Made by a program: the position numbers and the translations under genes. Source: a bacterium (GTDB lineage: Bacteria; Bacteroidota; Bacteroidia; Cytophagales; Cyclobacteriaceae). From it: DNA of 51,508 bases. The stretch is from NCBI GenBank assembly GCA_024743255.1, contig JANSWY010000030.1:1-51508 (forward strand), in the 5' to 3' direction. Positions 41,555 through 49,051 of this stretch are shown here, piece after piece (the stretch's first letter is position 1; each line of letters opens with the position of its first letter). The notes beneath the pieces are model-generated. The model was not told the origin of the DNA. It searched no databases and was given only the letters and a program-made list of their open reading frames with translations.

Positions 41555-41752
41555 CTAAGCGGCATTCTCGTATTTTGTGATAGTTAGATTTTCGTTCAGT
41601 TTGTCAGTAAGTCTTGAAACCTGGAGTTCAGTTAAATGTATGGTTTGTTGAGCCATGATGGTTTCATACTTATCGTTAACTGACCTGAAATCTTCATCAC
41701 TACCAAATTCGTATTTTCCGAATTCTATATTATACCAAATAATTAGTTTCAT
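41555..41752 (-). CDS. 65-residue IWYN-family protein, copy B
   Basis: Paralogue of the gene at 10943-11137: MKLIIWYN head, EFGKYEFGSDEDF, and LTDKLNENLTITKYENAA tail. It has no signal peptide, membrane segment or cysteine, and no known domain. The variable middle (VNDKYETIMAQQTIHLTEL) looks helical. Like copy A it is tail-to-tail with an unrelated plus-strand gene (ABC exporter, 2 nt apart). The start is the first ATG and aligns with copy A. Confidence 0.7.
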   Translation of the reverse strand: MKLIIWYNIEFGKYEFGSDEDFRSVNDKYETIMAQQTIHLTELQVSRLTDKLNENLTITKYENAA

Positions 41753-41861
41753 AAAAATTAGTGTTAGTTTGATTAAATGAAAGGTTAAAGCCTCATTTCC
41801 CTACCCCCTTGTCTTATACTTTTATTGCATAACTAAATTCACGGATCTATATGATTAGAAA

Positions 41862-41894
41862 TTTGCAAATACGTAAAAGTCTTTACTTTATTTG
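41862..41894 (+). promoter_or_regulatory. Possible promoter of the TraB-fusion gene
   Basis: TTTG at 41862-41865, 21 nt, then TTTATTTG at 41887-41894, one mismatch from TAnnTTTG. Spacing fits the Bacteroidota consensus and gives a leader of about 10-15 nt. Confidence 0.4.
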
Positions 41895-41911
41895 CAGTCT
41901 GAATATTATCG

Positions 41912-44900
41912 ATGATGACTAATAAACTATCTGCATTAAAAAAAGCCATCCTGTTCTCAGTGCTTTTAGCCTGTACTTCAGTTTTAATGGCTCAATCTAA
42001 TTACAATCTTCTTTGGCAAATTGATCATCCGGAGATGGATGAACCTTCATACCTTTTTGGAACTATTCATGTTAAAGATTCCAGGGCTTTCAATTTTAGT
42101 GATTCAGTATTAATTGCACTTAAAGCAACCCAATCATTTGCGCTTGAAGTCCACCCGGATTCTATTATAAGTGGTTTATTCAAAGAGATGAGCAATAAAG
42201 ACACTTCTTCATTTTTGCTTGAAACTCTCGATGAGGATGAATTTGACAGACTGGATTTTAAGTTCAAGAAGAACAAAGGTTTTTCCCTTAAGCAGGTTAA
42301 AACAAAGAACCCTTTTGTAATCAAACAATTCCTTACTCCGGAAAGACAAAAAAAAGATGATAAAGCAACATTTGTAGATGCTCATCTTTTAAGTATGGCC
42401 AAAACACTTGGGCATGATATTGTAGGATTAGAGCAGATGAGTGATCAACTTGAACATTATTATAGCAATAATAAACTGGAGCGTAAGCAGCAGATTCGTC
42501 AACTGTTTGAGAACCTTGACTCTGACGAGAATTACTGGAACCAGCTGGATCGATTAATAAATATTTACAGCAAGGGTAATATATATGATATTTCCTCTGC
42601 CTTGGGCCCGGGGTTGACTTTTGACCCTATTATGATCAAAAGAAATAAAGTGATGCTTGCAAGTCTTAAGGATCTTATGGCTAAAGGGTCATTGTTTGCT
42701 GCTGTTGGTGTTGGTCATTTGCCAGGGGATAATGGTTTGATTGAATTGCTTAAGAAAGAAGGATATTCTCTAAGGCCTGTGGGTGCAACATTCACTGGTG
42801 TAACTAACCAATTCAATGTGGACTACTCAAAATTTGAATGGTACCCATATGAAGATGAAACCAAAGGTTATAGAATTGAAATGCCAGGAATGCCTATACC
42901 AGCGGATCTATTCATTGGGTTGGAAGCAATTTTATCTGTTGATATTATTTCAGGAGGAACATATGGGGTATTTAGTGTTCCTGTGGGAGAATCTCAGGAC
43001 CAGGGCTTGTCATTGATGAATAAGGTTCTGGATTTTTACAAAAGGAATCAGGTTTATAGTAAAATCAATTCCAAAGACCTTGAAATTGATGACTTGCTGG
43101 TGATGGAAGTGAATATGACTGTCTATAATACGAGACCTGTTAAAATGAGAATGATGGTCAGAAATAGTATTTTGTACTGCATGTACGTAGAAAGCAATTC
43201 TGGCTTCAAAAACATTGATTTGGAGAGGTTCTTTAATTCTTTGGAAGTATTTACTCCAACTTCCATTTCTAAGGATGACTGGATTACATTAAATGACGAT
43301 AAAGGTGCGTTCTCAGTCAAACTACCGGTTGAACCAAAGTTCTTTAGTCAGAAAACTCAAAACCCTGAGGATATAGAAGCCCCGTATCACCTTAATTTAT
43401 ATGTATCGACTGATGTAAGTGGAGGAGCCAATTATCTGGTAAGGTATAATGACTATCCACTGGGATATTATATGGGGGATACTACTGAGTTTTATAAAGC
43501 AATCGAAGAAAACTTTTCGCTTCAAGGCTCAGTGCTTTCAGGACCTAAATATTTAGAGGTTGATGGCAACCCAGCCAGAGAGTATGAGGTGATGTTGAAT
43601 GATGCATCTTATGGCAAAACAAGAATTATCATCAGAGGTAATAGAACTTATCTCATAATTCATCAAAGTCTGGTAGAGGGCAATAGATCCTTAGATGATG
43701 ATGTGTTCTTAAACACGTTTAAGCTGGAGCCATATCTGCAGGAAGAATATGAGATTTTTGAAGCTGCTGATAGTACATTCAGTATAATGCTATATCCAGA
43801 TTATCAATTGCAATATGATACTTCCATATACAATTATGATTATTGGAGTACCGGAAAGTCAGTATACATGACTAATCCGAATACTGGAGGACTGCACTTA
43901 TTTGACCAACTCAAATTGAAGGAATATTTCTGGAAACCAAACTTGGATTCTCTTTACATTGACCTTGTTGAAGCCTCAATAGGTTGGGACGATAGTGTAT
44001 TGACTCAGAAACCAATTCAAATTGGCGATATTGATGGGTTTCAGGTTGAATACTATAACACTGGTTCCACCGCAGAAAGATTTCTTACTTACTGGTATGA
44101 TAAGGGGTACTTATATTCAATCAATTCATTTTTAAGTGCCGAGGAATCCGAAGCTTCATTGAAGCAAATATTTGATTCCTTTAAAAGTACTTCAACTAAT
44201 GACTTGGACATCTTCAAGTCTAAAACGGATCAGTTATTGACTGCACTTATGTCAGAAGATTCTGCACAAAGTGCAACTGCAAGATCAGCAATAAACTACT
44301 ACGATTTTTATGAGGAGGACCTACCTCTTATTTATAATGCGCTACAAAAAGAATACCCAGATGATACATCATCTGTTTCGAGAAGAGCGATGCTGGTAGG
44401 TCAATTAGAGTATGTGAATGATAGTACTACCGTGGAGGTACTAAAAGCATGTTACGAAAATGCAGGTGAATTCAAAGAGTTACAAAGAAACATTCTTGAG
44501 ACAATGATGTCCATTGGTAATGATACCTTAATAGGCTATTACACGGATAGAATATTGAGTGATTCGTTGTTTAGTGACTTCAATTATTATCTCTTTTCAC
44601 CTTACAGGGATAGTATCCCATATTTCGTTTCGAGAATGGATGATTTTATTGACTTAATGGGAACCGAAAGTGTTAGGGGAAATATCCTTTCCTTGATGGT
44701 AGATTTGGCAGAGGACTCTGCTTACAGTTATCTGGTAGAAAATCGCTTGCAAGACATTTTTCAGTATAGAAATCAGGATCTCAAATCATTTATGTCTGAA
44801 TTTGCTAAGGATCCAGGTGCATATTCTGCAGAACTTGCTCACTATTTTAATATTCTGTCAGAAATATCAGGAAATGATTTGACAGAGAGTTTTACATTGA

Positions 44901-45370
44901 AATTTATGAATCCAGAAATGGATAATTGGTATTTCAATAGGGCGTTAGCTACCAGACTTAAAAAGGACCTGGAGGTAGATTCCAAACTGGTTAAACAGAA
45001 GCTAAAAGATAAGGAAACGAGATTTGGAGTGATGCGGGTTTTTAGCAATGCAGACAAACAAAGCCAAATCCCATCAAAATATAAGAAAACTGAAGAATTC
45101 GCAGAATTAAGTGTTATTGATTATGCTGAATCTGACTACAGTAAACCAGATGATCTGAAGATGCTTGGAGTGATCAAAAAAGAAACTGAAGATTACTATG
45201 TCTATGGTATGAAATGGGATGATGAAGAAGACAGTTACCTCGCTGTTTGTAAACCATTAAATGGCTCTAAGCTCAATTTTGGATTCAATGTAGCAAGTGA
45301 CTGGGATTATGTCACAGATAGCTGGAAATCGGATGCCGAAAGACTAATCGAATATTTTGAAGAGGACTAG
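41912..45370 (+). CDS. Exported TraB/GumN domain fused to three Mog1/PsbP-like and HEAT-like modules
   Basis: 1152 residues with a signal peptide (KKAILFSVLLACTSVLMAQ). Residues about 30-295 are a TraB/GumN domain (YNLLWQIDHPEMDEPSYLFG, TIHV, and the late GVGHLPGDNGLIELLKKEGY), a family of putative metal-dependent proteases. Then three units of about 140-160 residues begin near 318, 463 and 622 with a GxxxSIxLP-like strand (KGYRIEMPGMPIP, KGAFSVKLPVEP, DSTFSIMLYPDYQ) and end in FxNSLEVF, FLNTFKLE and IFDSFKST, the pattern of Mog1/PsbP-like alpha/beta repeats. Residues about 760-1080 are helical, HEAT-like (QLLTALMSEDSAQS, YYTDRILSD). A two-Met start leaves 41912 or 41915. Function of the fusion unknown. 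Confidence 0.78.
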   Translation: MMTNKLSALKKAILFSVLLACTSVLMAQSNYNLLWQIDHPEMDEPSYLFGTIHVKDSRAFNFSDSVLIALKATQSFALEVHPDSIISGLFKEMSNKDTSSFLLETLDEDEFDRLDFKFKKNKGFSLKQVKTKNPFVIKQFLTPERQKKDDKATFVDAHLLSMAKTLGHDIVGLEQMSDQLEHYYSNNKLERKQQIRQLFENLDSDENYWNQLDRLINIYSKGNIYDISSALGPGLTFDPIMIKRNKVMLASLKDLMAKGSLFAAVGVGHLPGDNGLIELLKKEGYSLRPVGATFTGVTNQFNVDYSKFEWYPYEDETKGYRIEMPGMPIPADLFIGLEAILSVDIISGGTYGVFSVPVGESQDQGLSLMNKVLDFYKRNQVYSKINSKDLEIDDLLVMEVNMTVYNTRPVKMRMMVRNSILYCMYVESNSGFKNIDLERFFNSLEVFTPTSISKDDWITLNDDKGAFSVKLPVEPKFFSQKTQNPEDIEAPYHLNLYVSTDVSGGANYLVRYNDYPLGYYMGDTTEFYKAIEENFSLQGSVLSGPKYLEVDGNPAREYEVMLNDASYGKTRIIIRGNRTYLIIHQSLVEGNRSLDDDVFLNTFKLEPYLQEEYEIFEAADSTFSIMLYPDYQLQYDTSIYNYDYWSTGKSVYMTNPNTGGLHLFDQLKLKEYFWKPNLDSLYIDLVEASIGWDDSVLTQKPIQIGDIDGFQVEYYNTGSTAERFLTYWYDKGYLYSINSFLSAEESEASLKQIFDSFKSTSTNDLDIFKSKTDQLLTALMSEDSAQSATARSAINYYDFYEEDLPLIYNALQKEYPDDTSSVSRRAMLVGQLEYVNDSTTVEVLKACYENAGEFKELQRNILETMMSIGNDTLIGYYTDRILSDSLFSDFNYYLFSPYRDSIPYFVSRMDDFIDLMGTESVRGNILSLMVDLAEDSAYSYLVENRLQDIFQYRNQDLKSFMSEFAKDPGAYSAELAHYFNILSEISGNDLTESFTLKFMNPEMDNWYFNRALATRLKKDLEVDSKLVKQKLKDKETRFGVMRVFSNADKQSQIPSKYKKTEEFAELSVIDYAESDYSKPDDLKMLGVIKKETEDYYVYGMKWDDEEDSYLAVCKPLNGSKLNFGFNVASDWDYVTDSWKSDAERLIEYFEED

Positions 45371-45380
45371 TGGTCCTCTT
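45360..45380. terminator. Hairpin holding both convergent stop codons in its loop
   Basis: Perfect 8-bp stem AAGAGGAC / GTCCTCTT (45360-45367, 45373-45380) around a 5-nt loop. The TraB-fusion TAG (45368-45370) lies in the loop and the opposite-strand stop (45367-45369) mostly in it. No strong T run follows, so termination may be weak. Confidence 0.5.
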
Positions 45381-45492
45381 GAATATATTGATTCCCTTTT
45401 GCTGGATTATACTTTACAGGTACAAGAACCTCTTTTTGCTGATTGTTAAATAAGTTCTGTAGTAGTTGGAAGAATAGCCTTTTTCTTTTCAT
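45367..45492 (-). CDS. Possible 41-residue basic protein
   Basis: From ATG 45492 the frame encodes MKRKRLFFQLLQNLFNNQQK followed by EVLVPVKYNPAKGNQYIQEDH. It has a basic amphipathic helix and a short strand. The frame can be extended to 45561, but the added residues look random. It overlaps the TraB-fusion stop by 4 nt. Real expression is uncertain. Confidence 0.35.
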   Translation of the reverse strand: MKRKRLFFQLLQNLFNNQQKEVLVPVKYNPAKGNQYIQEDH

Positions 45493-45745
45493 TGCTGTAT
45501 TGTTGAAAGATCTTGTGTTTGAATTACTCTTCCAAATTGGGGATAAATAACCGTACTTCAAAGGCAGTTTAGACGGGTGTTGTATATGTTTCGATGAACA
45601 TCTGGATTAAGGGGATGATCCATTTTTCTATATTTAGTAAGGGGAATTAGCTATTGAAATGATATAAGATCGAACCTTCAATTTGTCTGTATACATAAAT
45701 ATCAGAATTGAATGTTTTATTTTTATATGAGGATTAATTATTGAT

Positions 45746-46897
45746 ATGATAACATTCTTTTGGTACGATATAATACTAGTCCCCGGAATTGCTCAGGGGA
45801 TATTTTTATCGTTTATGTTATTCCGACTGGACAAAAGAAATATTAGTGCTAATAGAATACTTGCAATCATTATTGCAATGGCAGCTGTAATGTTGATTGG
45901 AAGAATGGTTTGGGCACGATATCCTCCTGATTTATCATACCAATGGAGTCTAATTCCAGATACTACGATATTTCTTTTTGGTCCCTTGATTTACTTCTAC
46001 ATCAAAAGACTTCTATTCAAGGAAGAAAATGGGATTCCATTTTTTCACTTCATCCCTGCTATTACTCATTTGGTAATTGTTGGAATAATGTTTCAATACA
46101 GTAAGCAGGACTATGATTTGCTCATATACAAAGGACATCTTAATTCATATTTTCTGACCCTGGAAGAAATTGCCATAGTTCTAAATATCATTTATTGGAT
46201 ATTGGGATACTTATTGATCAGAAAGTACCTGAAACAAGGAAGTGAGAACCTGTCGTTCAAACAGAATACTGTTAACTATCTGCTTTATCTCCATTTTGCT
46301 ATCCTTATTTGTTTAGCAATGTGGCCTATCGGTTTTGTGCACAGAGTTTGGTTTCGAGGTTCATTGTCTTTTATTGATTATGATCTCATATGGACAACAA
46401 TACCATTGTTCATTTACGTGGTAGGTTACTATGCCCTGAAACAACCAGAGTTATTCAGGTTACATATAGAAACCCCTACAGCAAAACTTCAAATCAACCG
46501 GTTGAAGGATGAGGAAACTAATCAGTTAAAGAAAGCGCTTGAGATGGTGATTAATGAGGAAAAAATTTATCTGAAAAATGACCTAACTCTATCCATGTTG
46601 GCTAAGTCTATCGGGGCGTCCTCCAACAATGTATCCTGGCTGCTTAATGAAGTCTATGGCAAGAGCTTTTATGATTATATTAATGGATTGAGAATTGGAG
46701 AGTTTATTGCAAAGATTGAAAATAGGGAGCACTCAAAGAAAACACTTTTGGCTTTAGCTATGGAAGTAGGATTTAACTCAAAGTCTACTTTCAATAAAGC
46801 ATTCAAATTGGAAAAAGACAGTAGTCCTAGCGAGTATATAAAGAACAATCAACTTTCTGCAGAAAACCCCGAATACGAGCTGCCAGAGGCTGTTTAA
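45746..46897 (+). CDS. Membrane-anchored AraC-family regulator
   Basis: 383 residues. Residues about 1-230 contain six to seven hydrophobic segments (ILVPGIAQGIFLSFMLFRL, ILAIIIAMAAVMLIG, TIFLFGPLIYFYIK, FHFIPAITHLVIVGIMF, LLYLHFAILICLAMWPIGFV, TIPLFIYVVGYYAL), a 7TM-like sensor layout. The C-terminal 120 residues are an AraC DNA-binding domain with two HTH units (LSMLAKSIGASSNNVSWLLN and TLLALAMEVGFNSKSTFNKA, then FKLEKDSSPSEYIK). Such regulators sense an envelope signal and act on nearby genes; the NHL lipoprotein 86 nt downstream is a likely target. Inference. Confidence 0.88.
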   Translation: MITFFWYDIILVPGIAQGIFLSFMLFRLDKRNISANRILAIIIAMAAVMLIGRMVWARYPPDLSYQWSLIPDTTIFLFGPLIYFYIKRLLFKEENGIPFFHFIPAITHLVIVGIMFQYSKQDYDLLIYKGHLNSYFLTLEEIAIVLNIIYWILGYLLIRKYLKQGSENLSFKQNTVNYLLYLHFAILICLAMWPIGFVHRVWFRGSLSFIDYDLIWTTIPLFIYVVGYYALKQPELFRLHIETPTAKLQINRLKDEETNQLKKALEMVINEEKIYLKNDLTLSMLAKSIGASSNNVSWLLNEVYGKSFYDYINGLRIGEFIAKIENREHSKKTLLALAMEVGFNSKSTFNKAFKLEKDSSPSEYIKNNQLSAENPEYELPEAV

Positions 46898-46903
46898 AAA
46901 AGT

Positions 46904-46925
46904 TCGACTGTACCCAAACGGTCGA
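46904..46925. promoter_or_regulatory. Inverted repeat between the AraC regulator and the NHL lipoprotein
   Basis: TCGACTGT-acccaa-ACGGTCGA, 8-bp arms with one wobble, 6-nt loop. It could be a terminator for the regulator gene (T run only 10 nt on) or an operator for the next gene. Confidence 0.4.
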
Positions 46926-46983
46926 TTAGTACTCTTTTAGCGCATAAGATTGCAATATGTTAAACGCTAAAATTAAGTACAAA

Positions 46984-48321
46984 ATGACTATTCAAGATTT
47001 GCTAAAAAAGATTATGCTTTTTTTAGTTCTCAGTTCTACTGCAACAGCACTAGTTTCATGTGAGGATGATGAAGGGGATATGGATCCGATAGTGGAACCA
47101 GAAGAGTTTGTAAGTGGGGATTATGAAACAACCATATCACTAGTTTCTGATATTTCTGAGAATGGAAATGCCAGTGATATTTCAATAAATCTACTTGGAG
47201 CTGCTGCTTCGGAAAATATCTCGGAATACAGAATAATCGTCGCAAAATCTGAAACCGATGAATCTGCAATAGAAACTGATGCTGCTTCATTGAGCTCAGA
47301 CAGATTCTTATCAGTGCCGAATAATGCAAACATTTATGAAAATATTGTCCTGAATGAAAATCAACTAGACTTTGATGGGGACGCTATTACCAACGGAGTA
47401 TCATACAGAATATGGATTTTAACAGTAGGCACATTTGAAAATGAAGATGTATTTGTTCTATCTGAACCATCTGCGGCATTTATCCTTGAAAGAAAAGCTT
47501 TAGTTACTACGTTGGTATCATCTATTGATTCGAATGACGCATTGACAATTGATAGTGAAGGCAATATCTACGCCTCAGAATTTGGTACATGGACAGCCAA
47601 TGGTGGACTAGGAACAAAAATCCTTAAAATTACTCCAGAAGGAACAGTAACAGATTATGCGACTGATATGTCAGGGCCCCTGGGAATTACTATTGACGAT
47701 GAAAATAATCTTTATGTAATTGATGGGAATAACGGTTCAACCGGGAACATAGTAAAAATTACTCCTGATGGGACTAAAACAACGATTGCTACACTCAATG
47801 GATGGCCTGCAGGAATTGTAAAAGACGCAGATGGTAATCTTTATGTGTCGAATTATAACCTTGCAGTATTACATAAGATTGATTCCGATGGGAATGTAAG
47901 TGTAATATCTAACGATTCCAATCTTACTGGATGCGTTGGTATTGATCTGGATGAGAATAACAATATAATCCTTGGAAATTACAATGACGGTAGTATTTAT
48001 AGCGTAAGCCAAAGCGGTGTGGTTTCAACCATTACCAGAATCGCTGGACTACCTGATTTCTTTGCTTTAGGATATATCACATATTCTGAAGGTTTTGTGT
48101 ATGCTACAGGGATTGGAACAAATAGAATCTACAAAGTAGATTTAGAAGGAAACACTGAAGTATTCGCTGGAAATGGAAGTGGAGCAACTGTTGACGGATC
48201 AGTGGATAACGCTTCATTTAACGGCCCAAATGGAATCGTTGTGGACGAAGTAAATGATGTAATGTACATTCAGGATTGGGGTGCTCAGGCATTGAGGAAA
48301 ATCGAGATGCTAGAAGAATAA
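46984..48321 (+). CDS. NHL-repeat lipoprotein
   Basis: 445 residues from ATG 46984; an ATG nine codons earlier is possible. The lipobox (LVSC, Cys26) is followed by an acidic linker, a beta domain (residues about 45-165, IWILTVGTFENEDVFVLSEP), then an NHL six-blade beta propeller: ALTIDSEGNIYASEFGTW, LGITIDDENNLYVIDG, AGIVKDADGNLYVSNYN, GCVGIDLDENNNIILGNYND, FVYATGIGTNRIYKV, GPNGIVVDEVNDVMYIQDWG. NHL propellers bind proteins, sugars or RNA; on the cell surface or periplasm this one likely binds a ligand. It sits between two AraC-type genes and ends in a clear terminator. Confidence 0.85.
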   Translation: MTIQDLLKKIMLFLVLSSTATALVSCEDDEGDMDPIVEPEEFVSGDYETTISLVSDISENGNASDISINLLGAAASENISEYRIIVAKSETDESAIETDAASLSSDRFLSVPNNANIYENIVLNENQLDFDGDAITNGVSYRIWILTVGTFENEDVFVLSEPSAAFILERKALVTTLVSSIDSNDALTIDSEGNIYASEFGTWTANGGLGTKILKITPEGTVTDYATDMSGPLGITIDDENNLYVIDGNNGSTGNIVKITPDGTKTTIATLNGWPAGIVKDADGNLYVSNYNLAVLHKIDSDGNVSVISNDSNLTGCVGIDLDENNNIILGNYNDGSIYSVSQSGVVSTITRIAGLPDFFALGYITYSEGFVYATGIGTNRIYKVDLEGNTEVFAGNGSGATVDGSVDNASFNGPNGIVVDEVNDVMYIQDWGAQALRKIEMLEE

Positions 48322-48335
48322 ACTTGGTTAGCAAT

Positions 48336-48388
48336 TTCTGGGGGAGTACAATTACTTGCCTGTAAGGAACTTCCTCAGAATATTTTTC
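48336..48388 (+). terminator. Rho-independent terminator after the NHL lipoprotein
   Basis: 12-bp stem TTCTGGGGGAGT / ACTTCCTCAGAA (48336-48347, 48369-48380), two G-T pairs, 21-nt loop, then TATTTTT. Confidence 0.65.
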
Positions 48389-48446
48389 TTATATTTACTA
48401 TCCCTTCTTCATGATATGTATTCAATAACCAAATGAATATGTCATC

Positions 48447-48836
48447 ATGACTTTTACATCAAGAAAGCTTAAATACGAATCAAGAAATATCGTTCAGGAA
48501 CTACATGACTCATTAACTGAGAACCAATTCTTCCTTGATCCCCAATTAAATATGAAGCAGGTCTGCAAATTAATCAACTGTAGTCCAAGGAAACTCAGAA
48601 GTGTTCTCAAAGACGAGATGCAGATGAAGTTTACCGATTTTGTCAACCACGCTAGAATCAACCATTTCCTTCTTATGGTGGAAAATGATACCCTCAAGAG
48701 AATGTCGATCTGGGGAATAGCTCAGGAATCTGGATTTGGGACCAAAAATACATTTTATGAGGCCTTTAAGAAGATAAAAGGAACCACTCCAGCGAATTAC
48801 TTAAGGGAGTTGGAAGAGTTTAGGAAGGTGGGGTAG
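48447..48836 (+). CDS. Stand-alone AraC-type DNA-binding domain
   Basis: 129 residues, little more than one AraC domain. The two HTH units are LDPQLNMKQVCKLINCSPRK with LRSVLKDE, and RMSIWGIAQESGFGTKNTFY followed by EAFKKIKGTTPANYLREL, the AraC signature. No sensor domain or signal peptide is fused. It may be a truncated relative of the membrane AraC regulator at 45746 or act on the NHL gene upstream; both are inferences. A repeat element follows directly. Confidence 0.82.
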   Translation: MTFTSRKLKYESRNIVQELHDSLTENQFFLDPQLNMKQVCKLINCSPRKLRSVLKDEMQMKFTDFVNHARINHFLLMVENDTLKRMSIWGIAQESGFGTKNTFYEAFKKIKGTTPANYLRELEEFRKVG

Positions 48837-48843
48837 CTTGATA

Positions 48844-48899
48844 GAAGACGGAAGACCGAAGTTGGAAGACCGAAGACTTGAGTTGGAAGATAGAGTTGT
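48844..48899. repeat. Degenerate heptamer tandem repeat
   Basis: Eight consecutive 7-nt units, consensus GAAGACN (GAAGACG, GAAGACC, GAAGTTG, GAAGACC, ...), start every 7 nt from 48844 to 48893. It lies 7 nt after the AraC stop and does not continue a coding frame. Confidence 0.7.
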
Positions 48900-48910
48900 G
48901 AATTAAGAGA

Positions 48911-48960
48911 CTCCCTAACTAAGAAAGATTGCGTCCCCCTTGGAGAAGGGGGTTAGGGGG
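48911..48960. repeat. Nested palindromic C5/G5 element
   Basis: Inner perfect hairpin CCCCCTT-GGAG-AAGGGGG (48935-48941, 48946-48952), bounded by an outer stem CCCTAAC (48913-48919) / GTTAGGG (48952-48958). G/C runs stand out against AT-rich surroundings. Similar C/G-run intergenic elements are frequent in Bacteroidota genomes, from recall, not searched. Confidence 0.6.
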
Positions 48961-49051
48961 ATTGATAAGCTAGTTGAAATCGTCGTTAATGATTTCCTTA
49001 TTTCGGATTTAAAAATTCATTATCTTGAAGCAAACCGAAATCTAAACCACA

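Noticed and set aside
47036-47564. Three antisense frames within the NHL lipoprotein gene
   Set aside because: Overlap a clear propeller gene; composition (His/Leu/Ser-rich) is typical of shadow frames.
48844-48960. Short repeats considered as a CRISPR array
   Set aside because: Units are 7 nt without spacers, and no cas gene is in the window.
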